Position numbers and translations under genes: made by a program. Under the pieces are notes generated by a model, which saw nothing but the letters and a program-made list of their open reading frames with translations, did no database searches and was not told where the DNA came from. DNA of 64,000 nucleotides, taken from contig NC_003228.3 in NCBI RefSeq assembly GCF_000025985.1, forward strand, positions 1,674,001-1,738,000, in the 5' to 3' direction. Origin of the DNA: Bacteroides fragilis NCTC 9343 (GTDB lineage: Bacteria > Bacteroidota > Bacteroidia > Bacteroidales > Bacteroidaceae). Positions 52,945 to 61,880 of the stretch are shown one piece after another (within the stretch, counting starts at the first letter, position 1; each line of letters opens with the position of its first letter).

Positions 52945-53146
52945 TTGAATAGACTGAAAGTAGTACTTGCAGAACAACAGAAAATAGGAAAATGGCTTGC
53001 AGGACAAATTAGGAAATCCAACTGCATTGTGAGTAAATGGTGTAGTAATTCAGTTCAACCGGATATTAAGACACTCAACGACATAGGCAATGCCCTTAAC
53101 TTAATATTGATGTAAAAGATTTGATTGTCAGCAGTAACAAATCATA
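52945..53146 (+). pseudogene. XRE-family helix-turn-helix regulator, frameshifted
   Basis: From TTG 52945 the frame reads LKVVLAEQQKIGKWLAGQIR and VSKWCSNSVQPDIKTLNDIG, a Cro/C1-type helix-turn-helix that commonly precedes type I restriction genes in Bacteroides. After GNALNL the frame stops. The next frame carries the expected C-terminus NIDVKDLIVSSNKS up to the stop at 53144-53146. One base is missing near 53102. It is too short and broken to appear as one open frame. Usually this small repressor tunes expression of the operon behind it. Confidence 0.65.
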
Positions 53147-53160
53147 AACAACTTATTGTC

Positions 53161-55476
53161 ATGGAGGTAAACAAGAAAAAACTTAAAGAACAAGAGATAC
53201 GCACTCTGTTAATTACTCCTGCACTTCAACAAAAAGGGTGGGCAGTAAGCATAAATATGCGTGAAGAATACTATTTTACGGACGGTCGAGTACTTGTTGT
53301 TGGCAACCAGCACTCAGTAGCAGAGGGTAAAAAGGCTGATTATCTATTGTACCACAACGGTAAACCTATCGCAGTGGTTGAAGCAAAAGACAACAAGCAC
53401 ACTGTTGGAAGTGGTATGCAGCAAGCTATGGATTATGCTTTAATCCTTGACTTGAAATTTGCATACTCCAGTAATGGTGATGCTTTCTTGGAACATGACT
53501 TTATCACAGGTAAAGAAACTGAGATTAAGTTAGAAGACTTCCCGACAGAAGAGGAGCTGTACAACCGTTATCTTGCATCCAAAAACTATACTCCTGATGA
53601 ACTTAATATTATAGAGACCCCATTCTACTATGATGCCCATAGTCATGAGCCAAGATATTACCAACGTATAGCCGTTGACCGCACTGTTGAAGCCATAGCA
53701 AAAGGGCAACAACGTGTACTTGTGGTAATGGCTACCGGTACGGGTAAGACTTTTACGGCATTCCAGATAATCCATAGGCTCCATAAGAGTGGAGCAAAGA
53801 AGAAAATCCTTTATCTTGCAGATCGCAATATCCTTATAGACCAAACTATGACTCAGGATTTCAAGCCATTCAAGAAGTTTATGACTAAGATAACTTCAGT
53901 TGGAGAGGGTGAAGAAAAAATTGATTCATCGTATGAGATGTATATGGCTCTGTATCATCAGTTGGTTGGAAAAGAAGGTAGGCCCGACCCCTTCTTGGAA
54001 GTTCGGCCAAACTTCTTTGACTTGATTATAGTTGATGAGTGTCACCGAGGAAGTGCCAAGGACGATTCAGCATGGCGCAAAGTTTTGGAATATTTCAATA
54101 CGGCTACTCAAATAGGTATGACAGCTACTCCTAAAGCCGATGAAGGGGCGAATAACCTTGATTATTTCGGTGAACCTGTGTATACCTACTCGCTACTTCA
54201 AGGTATCAACGATGGCTTTTTGGCTCCGTATAGGGTTACTGCTGACTTTATCAACGTTGACCTGCAAGGCTGGACTCCTGAAGAGGGTGAGATAGATTTG
54301 TTAGGTAAGGAGATTGAGCAGAAATTATATCAAAGACAAAATATAGGGCGTGACCTTGCTATTAAGTTAAGACGCAAGGTTGTAGCAAACAGAATTACCA
54401 AAATGCTGCATGACATCGGTCGTATGACAAAAACGATTGTATTCTGTTCTGATATTGAGGAAGCAGCAGAAATGCGAACTTTGCTTATCAATATGAATAG
54501 CGATTTGTGCAAGAAATCACCTTACTATGTAACACGCATTGTCGGTGAAGATAAGGAGGGTAAGAAACAATTGGATAACTTTATTAGTGTGGATGAGCCT
54601 TATCCAGTGATTGTAACCACCTCCGAACTTCTTTCTACTGGTGTGGACTGTAAAACCTGTGGCTTAATCGTCATAGACAAAGAAATTGGGTCTATGACTG
54701 AATTTAAGCAAATTATAGGGCGTGGTACACGACTCAGAAAAGATAAGGGAAAGTGGCATTTGGAAATCCTTGATTTCCGCAATGCTACTGCAAAATTCAA
54801 AGACCCTACATTCGATGGTGATCCTGAACCTCCTAAGGGAGGTGGTAAAAAGCCCAAACCATATAAAATAATTGATGGTCCATCAACCGTAGTTTCCGAG
54901 CCTCATGAAAAATATATTATCAATGGAAAGGATATCCGTATTGCCCATGAGATAGTATCTGTGTTAGGCGAAGATGGCAAGACGATGAGAACAGAAAGTA
55001 TTCAATCATTCGCAAGAACGCAATTATTGCGTCATTACCAAAGTCTGAATGATTTCATACAGACGTGGACAGAAGCTGAACGCAAGCAAGCTATAATGGA
55101 TGAATTAAAGGAGTATGCCATCCTGATAGACGCTGTCCGTGAAGCAAATCCGGCATTAAAGGATGCCGACATATTCGATGTGATATGTCACGTTGCGTTT
55201 GACCAGCCTCCATTAACAAGGAAAGAGAGAGCAAATAATGTGAAGAAGTGTAACTACTTCGGAAAATATGAAGGTAAAGCACGTGAAGTGTTGGAGGCTC
55301 TTCTTGAAAAATATGCAGAGAATGGTATTCTCGACTTTGAAAAAGCAAACATCTTGGAGATACCTCCATTCAATAGCATAGGAAAACCAACTAAAATTAT
55401 AAAACTATTTGGTGGCATTGCCGGTTATGAGCAAGCTATCAGAGAATTAGAGTATCAGATATATAAATTGGCATAA
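53161..55476 (+). CDS. hsdR: type I restriction enzyme R subunit (HsdR, EcoEI-like)
   Basis: 771 residues from ATG 53161 (MEVNKKKLKEQEIRTLL); the ATG at 53125 lies in the tail of the regulator and adds non-conserved residues. N-terminal nuclease domain with D...ExK residues (KADYLLYHNGKPIAVVEAKD), then an SF2 motor: Walker A ATGTGKT (191-197), DECH (292-295), MTATP and motif VI IIGRGTRLR. The C-terminus (about 600-771) is of the EcoEI-R type. HsdR translocates DNA and cuts it at a distance from unmethylated sites. hsdM starts three bases after the stop. Confidence 0.95.
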   Translation: MEVNKKKLKEQEIRTLLITPALQQKGWAVSINMREEYYFTDGRVLVVGNQHSVAEGKKADYLLYHNGKPIAVVEAKDNKHTVGSGMQQAMDYALILDLKFAYSSNGDAFLEHDFITGKETEIKLEDFPTEEELYNRYLASKNYTPDELNIIETPFYYDAHSHEPRYYQRIAVDRTVEAIAKGQQRVLVVMATGTGKTFTAFQIIHRLHKSGAKKKILYLADRNILIDQTMTQDFKPFKKFMTKITSVGEGEEKIDSSYEMYMALYHQLVGKEGRPDPFLEVRPNFFDLIIVDECHRGSAKDDSAWRKVLEYFNTATQIGMTATPKADEGANNLDYFGEPVYTYSLLQGINDGFLAPYRVTADFINVDLQGWTPEEGEIDLLGKEIEQKLYQRQNIGRDLAIKLRRKVVANRITKMLHDIGRMTKTIVFCSDIEEAAEMRTLLINMNSDLCKKSPYYVTRIVGEDKEGKKQLDNFISVDEPYPVIVTTSELLSTGVDCKTCGLIVIDKEIGSMTEFKQIIGRGTRLRKDKGKWHLEILDFRNATAKFKDPTFDGDPEPPKGGGKKPKPYKIIDGPSTVVSEPHEKYIINGKDIRIAHEIVSVLGEDGKTMRTESIQSFARTQLLRHYQSLNDFIQTWTEAERKQAIMDELKEYAILIDAVREANPALKDADIFDVICHVAFDQPPLTRKERANNVKKCNYFGKYEGKAREVLEALLEKYAENGILDFEKANILEIPPFNSIGKPTKIIKLFGGIAGYEQAIRELEYQIYKLA

Positions 55477-55478
55477 AA

Positions 55479-56999
55479 ATGGCAGTAAATAACATTATAA
55501 AGCGAATCCGGAATATCATGCGTCAGGATGCAGGTATCAATGGTGACGCACAGAGAATTGAGCAAATGACTTGGATGATCTTCTTGAAAGTTTACGACAC
55601 TCAAGAAGAAACATGGGAATACAAAGCATCCAGAGAGAGTAAAACATATCAATCTATTATTCCCAAAGATTTGCGTTGGCGTAATTGGGCGGTAGATGAG
55701 AAAGACGGCGAAGCATTAACAGGTGAAGCTCTACTTTCCTTCGTCAATGAAAAGCTATTTCCTGCATTGAAAAATCTTCCCGTAGATGCCAACACACCAC
55801 GAGCTAAGAGTATTGTCCAGGAAACATTTGCCGATTTGAACCAGTATATGAAGAATGGAACGCTTTTGCGTCAAGTAGTCAATATTGTAAATGAGATTGA
55901 ATTTGATGATGCTGACGACCGTCACACATTCGGAGATATTTACGAAGGGATATTGAAAGACCTGCAATCGGCAGGGAACGCAGGTGAGTTCTATACTCCA
56001 CGTGCTTTGACTGATTTTATTGTAATGATGCTTGACCCGAAGTTGGGTGAGACCTTTGGTGACTTTACCAGTGGTACAGGGGGCTTCCTTACCTCTGCCC
56101 TCAATTATATGGGAAAGAGTGTACGTTCAGCCGAAGATGGAGAAAAACTGCAAAATGCAGTTGTTGGTCAAGAATGGAAGCCGTTACCCTATCTTTTGAG
56201 CATCACAAACTTGCTGCTTCACGATATTGAGGCACCAAACATAGCTAACTGTGATTCGCTTGGAACAAACGTAACGGATTTCAAGGAAACCGATAAGGTT
56301 GATGTTATCGGTATGAATCCTCCATACGGAGGCAGTACGGAAGATAGCGTAAAGAACAACTTTCCATTGCGCTACCGTTCAAGTGAAACTGCTGATTTGT
56401 TTATCGCACTTATCATGTACCGTCTTAAAGCAGGTGGCAGATGTGGTGTGATTATTCCTGACGGTTTTTTGTTTGGTACGGACGGAGCAAAACTTGCGCT
56501 TAAAGAGAATCTTCTACGCAAGTTCAATTTGCATACCATCATTCGTTTGCCGGGTTCTATATTCTCTCCATATACATCTATTGCTACCAATATCCTCTTC
56601 TTTAACAATGAAGAAGCAGAGGGTTGTGAAGAAGGATTCAAGACCAAAGAAACATGGTTTTATCGTCTTGATATGCCGGAGGGGTACAAGCACTTCTCAA
56701 AAAACAAGCCGATGAAGGTTGAGCACACTCTGCCCATTCAGGAATGGTGGAATGACAGGAAAGAGATTGTCAGTAGTGAAACAGGAGAAAAGAGCCGTGT
56801 GTTTACTGCTCAACAGTTGCTTGATTTGAATTGCAATTTTGACCAATGCAAATTTCCGAAGGAAGAAGAAGAGATATTGCCTCCGGCAGAATTGCTCAAA
56901 CAATATTTTGAGAAACGTGCCGCACTTGACTATGAAATAGACAAAACACTTTCTGAGATTCAAAAGATTCTCGGCATAGATATAAAATCGTGTAACTGA
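55479..56999 (+). CDS. hsdM: type I DNA methyltransferase subunit (HsdM)
   Basis: 506 residues. N-terminal HsdM domain (IEQMTWMIFLKVYDTQEETW), then an N6-adenine methylase with the AdoMet motif I region DFTSGTGGFLTSALNYMG, preceded by GEFYTPRALTDF, and catalytic motif IV NPPY at 280-283. It modifies host target sites together with HsdS and is needed for cleavage too. Intact. The DNA-binding/Doc pair is inserted between it and hsdS, 15 bases downstream. Confidence 0.95.
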   Translation: MAVNNIIKRIRNIMRQDAGINGDAQRIEQMTWMIFLKVYDTQEETWEYKASRESKTYQSIIPKDLRWRNWAVDEKDGEALTGEALLSFVNEKLFPALKNLPVDANTPRAKSIVQETFADLNQYMKNGTLLRQVVNIVNEIEFDDADDRHTFGDIYEGILKDLQSAGNAGEFYTPRALTDFIVMMLDPKLGETFGDFTSGTGGFLTSALNYMGKSVRSAEDGEKLQNAVVGQEWKPLPYLLSITNLLLHDIEAPNIANCDSLGTNVTDFKETDKVDVIGMNPPYGGSTEDSVKNNFPLRYRSSETADLFIALIMYRLKAGGRCGVIIPDGFLFGTDGAKLALKENLLRKFNLHTIIRLPGSIFSPYTSIATNILFFNNEEAEGCEEGFKTKETWFYRLDMPEGYKHFSKNKPMKVEHTLPIQEWWNDRKEIVSSETGEKSRVFTAQQLLDLNCNFDQCKFPKEEEEILPPAELLKQYFEKRAALDYEIDKTLSEIQKILGIDIKSCN

Positions 57000-57014
57000 T
57001 AATTGTAGAGTGAT

Positions 57015-58031
57015 ATGAAAGATTTAACAATTTCGAATATTGAAAGACAGAATGTGCTTAACAACCGTTTTGCGGTTAGTAAAGTGCAGAAGCATCTTGA
57101 TATTGAAGGAATACTCTTTGAGGGGGAATACCGCTTTACAAAAAAAATGGTTGCAGATTTTTATGAAGTAGAAGAGCGGACAATAGAACGCTATTTAGAA
57201 AAATATTCAGATGAATTATCGGCTAATGGTTATGTTTTATGTAAGGGTAAACATTTGAAAGAGTTGAAATTACAATTTGCTCCCGTCATAAATGTCGGGA
57301 GCAAAACGACTCAGCTCGGATTATTTAATTTCCGCTCATTCTTAAATATGGGTATGCTGCTTACAGAAAGTGAGCAAGCCAAGAAAGTCCGCAGCCTTAT
57401 TTTGGATTTTGTAATTGTCACTATCAATGAAAAAACGGGTGGTGGAACAAAATACATTAACCGTAGGGATATAAACTATCTTCCTGCTGCAATAACAGAA
57501 GAGAATTATCGTAAAAACCTCACTTCCGCCATCAATCAATATGTGGATGGACACCCCACATACAAGTATTCTCAGATTACAGATTTTATCTACAAAGCTG
57601 TTTTTAAAGAAAATGCAAAGGAATACAGGGAGATATTGAAGCTCGATTTAAAAGACAATGTCCGGCACACTTTATATGCAGAGGTACTATTGGTTATCTC
57701 TTCATTCGAGAATGGCGTGGGTGCAGCCATCAGTGAACGCTTTAAGGAGAATGGCGGTAGAATGCTTACCATATATGAAGTTGAGCATATTGTAGAAGAG
57801 CTTGCCGAGCATCCCATGCAAAAGCCTTATCTGAATGATGCCAGAACAAAAATGACATCAAGAGATTTCAGTTTTCGAGAAGCATATCACGGCAATATAG
57901 CGGAATACCTGCAAGCTGTCACACCCGAAGAGTTTGAACGGTTCATTGGTGATCAGTCTATTGATTTTGACCATATCTTAGCTGACAACAAAGATGTGCT
58001 TAAACGCTTGAAGCAGGCGGAAGATGAGTAA
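57015..58031 (+). CDS. putative DNA-binding partner of Doc (RhuM/antirepressor-like)
   Basis: 338 residues. The N-terminus carries a helix-turn-helix-like stretch (RFTKKMVADFYEVEERTIER). It is followed by a segment typical of phage antirepressor/RhuM-type proteins (FNFRSFLNMGMLLTESEQAK, then RSLILDFVI). The C-terminal 150 residues include YEVEHIVEELAEHPM and a charged end. The last eight bases overlap the Doc gene, the coupling expected of antitoxin and toxin. It may neutralise Doc or regulate the operon. No family is assigned with certainty. Confidence 0.6.
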   Translation: MKDLTISNIERQNVLNNRFAVSKVQKHLDIEGILFEGEYRFTKKMVADFYEVEERTIERYLEKYSDELSANGYVLCKGKHLKELKLQFAPVINVGSKTTQLGLFNFRSFLNMGMLLTESEQAKKVRSLILDFVIVTINEKTGGGTKYINRRDINYLPAAITEENYRKNLTSAINQYVDGHPTYKYSQITDFIYKAVFKENAKEYREILKLDLKDNVRHTLYAEVLLVISSFENGVGAAISERFKENGGRMLTIYEVEHIVEELAEHPMQKPYLNDARTKMTSRDFSFREAYHGNIAEYLQAVTPEEFERFIGDQSIDFDHILADNKDVLKRLKQAEDE

Positions 58032-58470
58032 GGAGATTATTTACATAGACTACGATGAAGCTTTAAACATCTATGGCAAAATGATTGATGCCAGCGATGG
58101 TGGCTTTGAAGGAGTGCGTGATGAAGGTGGGATACGTGCTGCGCTTGATTTTGTGCAGAATGATTTATACTATCCAACCTTTGCCGACAAGCTAACCTAT
58201 CTGATGTATAGATTCTGTTCGGGGCACTTCTTCAACGATGGGAATAAGCGTATTGCACTGACTTTGGGTGCATATTTCTTACATAAGAATAACTACTACT
58301 GGCAAGCTTGCATTTGTATGCGTACATTGGAGTCTATCATTTATCATGTGGCAGCATCCAATATTGACCAAGATTTGCTGCTACGCATCGTTAATAGCTT
58401 TATGATGAGTAAAGACTATGACGAGGAATTAAAAATAGATATAGCCAATGCCATGAGCAAGGGTGAATAA
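58024..58470 (+). CDS. doc: Doc/Fic-family toxin-like protein
   Basis: 148 residues with the Doc variant of the Fic motif, HFFNDGNKR (68-76), including catalytic His68 and the Asn-Lys-Arg end, preceded by the flap region around LTYLMYRFCSG. Doc proteins phosphorylate elongation factor Tu and stall translation; other Fic proteins AMPylate targets. It overlaps the upstream gene by eight bases and sits between hsdM and hsdS. In this position it may stabilise the restriction cassette or kill cells in which restriction is compromised, which is inference. Confidence 0.88.
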   Translation: MSKEIIYIDYDEALNIYGKMIDASDGGFEGVRDEGGIRAALDFVQNDLYYPTFADKLTYLMYRFCSGHFFNDGNKRIALTLGAYFLHKNNYYWQACICMRTLESIIYHVAASNIDQDLLLRIVNSFMMSKDYDEELKIDIANAMSKGE

Positions 58471-58496
58471 GGAATACAAGAAGAGGATTACGAACA

Positions 58497-59840
58497 ATGA
58501 ACGGAAAGCAATTAAAGAACAGCATACTCCAATGGGCGATACAGGGAAAACTTGTACAGCAGGACCCTAATGACGAACCGGCATCGGTGCTTTTGGAACA
58601 TATTAGAGAAGAGAAAGCTAAGCTGGTTAAGGAGAAAAAAATCAAGAAAGATAAGAACGAATCAATCATTTACCGTGGTGACGATAATTCCTATTATGAG
58701 AAGATTATTGCTACAGGTGAGGTTAAGTGCATTGATGAGGAGATTCCGTTTGAGATTCCGAATGGATGGGAATGGGAACGGGTGGGTAATATTTTTTTTG
58801 TTACGAAGCTGGCTGGATTTGAGTACACAAAGTTTTTTACTAAAGAAGCCATATCTGCATTTAACCCCATTCCAATAGTGCGTGCTCAAAATGTTCGTAT
58901 GGGATTTTTTGAGGAAAATAAGAATGAAGCTATTTCTGAAATGTTATCAAATCAGTTAAAAAGAAGTGCTTTGAACAAAAAATGTTTGTTAATGACATTT
59001 ATTGGTGCAGGTATAGGTGATACTTGCATTTTTCCTGCTGAAAGAAAAAATCACTTAGCTCCAAATGTTGCAAAAATAGAACCACTTGATGATAGCATTT
59101 TTTTAGATTATGCAGTTTTTGCGCTAATGAGTCCTTGCGGTCAAAGAGGAGTAAATGCAATCAAGAAATCCACAGCTCAACCAAGCCTATCAATGGAGAC
59201 TATTAGAAAATTGCTGATACCTATTCCACCTTTCAAGGAACAAAAATGTATCTCGTTAAAGTTGTCTGAAGTATTACCATTGGTAGAAAAGTATTCAAAA
59301 GTACAAAAAGTACAAAATCAAATAAATGACGAAATCAATATATTGTTATCTAAATCTATTCTTCAAGAAGCTATCAGAGGTAAATTAGTACCACAAATTG
59401 CAGAGGAAGGAACTGCTGACAAACTGCTTGCCGAGATTCACAAAGAGAAAGAACGTCTCGTAAAAGAGGGCAAACTAAAGAAGGCAATCTTGACCGATTC
59501 CGTTATCTATAAAGGTGACGATAACAAGTATTATGAGAGGGTGGGCAAATCTGAGATTGATATATCAGATGAGATTCCTTTTGAAATTCCACAATCGTGG
59601 AGCTGGTGTAGACTTTCAAGTGTTATAACTCTATTGTCTGGTAGGGATTTGACTCCTGACAGGTATAATTCAGAAGAAAATGGAATCCCATACATAACAG
59701 GTGCTAGTAACTTCTATAATGGTGTGAGTAGTACCTTAGCCGTATCAAACATTCGTAATCGGACATACACCAATTACGAAGTCTATTTAATAGGTTATGG
59801 ATACGGAAAATTTAAGGAAAAAATACACTTTATGGAGTAA
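58497..59840 (+). CDS. hsdS: type I specificity subunit (HsdS), second target domain truncated
   Basis: 447 residues as open. The first half is complete: conserved region 1 (KNSILQWAIQGKLVQQDPND), target-recognition domain 1 from IPFEIPNGWEWERVGN to about residue 255, then a long helix. Conserved region 2 repeats the first (KSILQEAIRGKLVPQIAEEG, then IPFEIPQSWSWCRLSS). Target domain 2 breaks off after about 80 residues near NIRNRTYTNYEVYL, where the sequence runs into an IS21-family remnant, with a stop soon after. A one-and-a-half-domain HsdS might still pair as a dimer around domain 1; otherwise the system is restriction-dead. Confidence 0.88.
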   Translation: MNGKQLKNSILQWAIQGKLVQQDPNDEPASVLLEHIREEKAKLVKEKKIKKDKNESIIYRGDDNSYYEKIIATGEVKCIDEEIPFEIPNGWEWERVGNIFFVTKLAGFEYTKFFTKEAISAFNPIPIVRAQNVRMGFFEENKNEAISEMLSNQLKRSALNKKCLLMTFIGAGIGDTCIFPAERKNHLAPNVAKIEPLDDSIFLDYAVFALMSPCGQRGVNAIKKSTAQPSLSMETIRKLLIPIPPFKEQKCISLKLSEVLPLVEKYSKVQKVQNQINDEINILLSKSILQEAIRGKLVPQIAEEGTADKLLAEIHKEKERLVKEGKLKKAILTDSVIYKGDDNKYYERVGKSEIDISDEIPFEIPQSWSWCRLSSVITLLSGRDLTPDRYNSEENGIPYITGASNFYNGVSSTLAVSNIRNRTYTNYEVYLIGYGYGKFKEKIHFME

Positions 59841-60171
59841 TATCATTGATCTTCGTTCTCGGGGAGTCAATATTACGAGAACAGCAGAGCGTCTTGGTGT
59901 TTCCCGCGATACGGTCAAACGTCTGCAGTCTTTGAGTTCCGATGAACTATTCCGGAAGTATCAGGAGTCACGCCGGTGCAAGCTGCAGAATTATGAGCAG
60001 GCCGTCGTATCCTTACTCTTCACCTTTCCTTCCACTTCCAGCAGTCGTGTCCACGACTATTTAAAAGAACATTATCCTGATTTTCCAAAAGTCTGTGATA
60101 AGACTGTGCACAATTACGTGCAGTTTATCCGGAAGAAACACCATCTTCCATTCCGGTCCTGTCGTTTATGA
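59797..60171 (+). pseudogene. IS21-family transposase (IstA) N-terminal remnant
   Basis: 124 residues, overlapping the end of hsdS in another frame. It contains an IstA-like helix-turn-helix (GVNITRTAERLGVSRDTVKR) and the following region VHDYLKEHYPDFPKVCDKTV with HNYVQFIRKKHHLP. Full IstA is over 400 residues with a DDE domain, and istB should follow; both are missing. So only the 5' end of an IS21-type element is left. The insertion followed by a deletion probably removed the rest of hsdS. Confidence 0.75.
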
Positions 60172-60231
60172 CGGAACCCGAATCTTCGTGTACACATTTT
60201 TAATATAGCAAACATTATAGCGGAATATACA

Positions 60232-60549
60232 ATGAATGAAAAAGAAGATTTAGTAAAATGGAAAACGGTCGAGACAATTACTCCCAATTATCCCGATGGT
60301 GTAATCTTCATAAAAGAAGACACACCTGTAGAATTTCCGTTAGCTATGGTCGCTTTTCCACTTGGAGGGCATGAGAATGGGACTAAAAAGCAACGAGAGA
60401 GAGCTAAGTTAATGGCTGCTGCCCCCGAATTACTGAGAGCATTACAGGGTATGCTGGAACGGTTTGATTATAATGATCAGGCAATTTATTCTTTTGCCAC
60501 CAAAGAGATTGATGCAGCTAAAGCAGCAATAAAAAAAGCTATAGAGTAA
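60232..60549 (+). CDS. hypothetical phage/ICE-type protein
   Basis: 105 residues. The central segment RAKLMAAAPELLRALQGMLE is the common helix of small phage and conjugative-element proteins in many bacteria, flanked here by an N-terminal strand-rich part and a C-terminal KEIDAAKAAIKKAI helix. Function unknown. It is the first intact gene after the IS21 remnant. Confidence 0.65.
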   Translation: MNEKEDLVKWKTVETITPNYPDGVIFIKEDTPVEFPLAMVAFPLGGHENGTKKQRERAKLMAAAPELLRALQGMLERFDYNDQAIYSFATKEIDAAKAAIKKAIE

Positions 60550-60577
60550 CTTTCAAAACGGTACAGAAAGGAACATT

Positions 60578-60769
60578 ATGGAAATATTTAACGAATTCAC
60601 CCTGCAATGGGAAGAAGTAACCTCTTTAAAAATCAGACGAGGATCTTTGGAACTGTCTGTAAAAGAAGGGTATGGAGGGATAAGCATAAACAAAATATCA
60701 TGGTCTAAAACGGATGACGGTTCTATGATTATCGTGCCAACAAGCAATAACAAGATAGTAGTCAAATAG
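60578..60769 (+). CDS. small hypothetical protein
   Basis: 63 residues, predicted to be a small beta-sheet protein (MEIFNEFTLQWEEVTSLKIR, ending SNNKIVVK). It starts 28 bases after the previous gene and runs in the same direction. Not recognised; part of the mobile module. Confidence 0.5.
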   Translation: MEIFNEFTLQWEEVTSLKIRRGSLELSVKEGYGGISINKISWSKTDDGSMIIVPTSNNKIVVK

Positions 60770-60786
60770 CTAATAACCATACAGAA

Positions 60787-60960
60787 ATGAAAACCAAATT
60801 TGTAAAAGAGACAGACCGTAAAGGCACTTATATCATTGAAGGTTCATTTGATGGTACTTTCTTTAATATAAAGAGGTTCATTTGTCAAGTTCAAAAACAA
60901 GAAACCGAAAAAGAGACGCAAGAATTAGCTGATTTTATTTTATCAAAACTTAATTCCTAA
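60787..60960 (+). CDS. small hypothetical protein
   Basis: 57 residues beginning MKTKFVKETDRKGTYIIEG and ending KETQELADFILSKLNS: an N-terminal beta-hairpin-like part and a charged C-terminal helix. It starts 17 bases after the previous stop with consistent spacing and codon use. Not recognised. Confidence 0.5.
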   Translation: MKTKFVKETDRKGTYIIEGSFDGTFFNIKRFICQVQKQETEKETQELADFILSKLNS

Positions 60961-60970
60961 CCGAATAGAA

Positions 60971-61108
60971 ATGACTCAGATCCATTTATGTGAGATGTGT
61001 AAGTATTGTACACATTCACCTAATCTGTTTCAGCCTTACTATTGGTGTTCGTGGTATGGGAAAGAAGTGAGGATTCCGATTAATAAATGTGATAAAAAGA
61101 GCGATTAA
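60971..61108 (+). CDS. small cysteine-rich protein
   Basis: 45 residues. Cys-x2-Cys-x2-Cys near the N-terminus (LCEMCKYC) and two later cysteines (WCSWYGKEV and NKCDKK) suggest a zinc-bound fold. The stop overlaps the next ATG (TAATG). Function unknown. Confidence 0.5.
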   Translation: MTQIHLCEMCKYCTHSPNLFQPYYWCSWYGKEVRIPINKCDKKSD

Positions 61109-61287
61109 TGAAAGAATCACATACCGGAATAGGCATTTGCCATTGTCGCCAGTGCCGACTTGATAAGAAACATTGTAATCCATCAGGCAGGAAGCACGCG
61201 AAACGTTCAATCAACAAGTTTCGTCGCCGACAACTGAAATCAGAGGTAGTAACAGGGCACAACCGTTTCGGCGGATATTGGGCCTGA
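61108..61287 (+). CDS. small basic cysteine-rich protein
   Basis: 59 residues. A Cys-x-Cys-x2-Cys-x6-Cys cluster (ICHCRQCRLDKKHC) precedes a strongly basic stretch (GRKHAKRSINKFRRRQLK). It is probably a zinc-stabilised nucleic-acid-binding protein of the mobile element. The start ATG shares an A with the stop of the previous gene. Confidence 0.5.
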   Translation: MKESHTGIGICHCRQCRLDKKHCNPSGRKHAKRSINKFRRRQLKSEVVTGHNRFGGYWA

Positions 61288-61413
61288 ACACTCAGAAAGC
61301 AGATAAAAAAATGGATGGGCAGACGCAAAAACCAACCTCCCTGAATGGCTATTGAAAATACAGAGGGCTATCCTCTTATTTCATGGAGAGAAACAATAAT
61401 TAAAACTAAATAT

Positions 61414-61842
61414 ATGAATACCCAACGTCAAACCGGTACCTGCCGCTCTCTTTCGGGACATGCACAGCGGCATGGGTGCGAGGTCCGTCCCTCTTATGAG
61501 ATCAGCACTTCGCAATTTTCTGATATGAAAGTCAGGAGACTGACGCGTACTTACGGATTCGGTGGATACAGCATCTACCGTTATCTGGTGAGTGAGGCCC
61601 TCTACAAGGGGGAGTATTTCCTTCCCTGGTGTGAGGAGACCGCGCGTGCGGTTGCCTCTTACTGGAATGCCTCTTTGGAAGACATTACCCGGATCGTGGA
61701 CGGTTGCGTACAGGTCGGCCTGTTCAATGACGAACTGTACAGGAAGCACGGAGTACTGACTTCGGCCGCCATCCAGCAGGACTACCTCAAGTTATGCGGC
61801 ATGGGCTATATCCAGGAGGAGTTCGCTCTTTCGGCCAGTTGA
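61414..61842 (+). CDS. DUF4373-like (Lin1244/Lin1753-type) short protein
   Basis: 142 residues from the ATG at 61414; an upstream ATG at 61345 would add non-conserved residues. SDMKVRRLTRTYGFGGYSIY and VDGCVQVGLFNDELYRKHGV match the DUF4373/Lin1244-Lin1753 N-terminal domain of phage and ICE replication-initiation proteins. Only this domain is present. It is a paralogue of the longer gene just downstream. Confidence 0.65.
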   Translation: MNTQRQTGTCRSLSGHAQRHGCEVRPSYEISTSQFSDMKVRRLTRTYGFGGYSIYRYLVSEALYKGEYFLPWCEETARAVASYWNASLEDITRIVDGCVQVGLFNDELYRKHGVLTSAAIQQDYLKLCGMGYIQEEFALSAS

Positions 61843-61880
61843 TTCATAAGGTTATTATCCACTAATAAATACATAAGTTT

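Noticed and set aside
58560..59600. The HsdS repeats as a phase-variable shufflon
   Set aside because: The two conserved regions are direct repeats within one gene; there is no second hsdS, inverted partner or invertase in the window.
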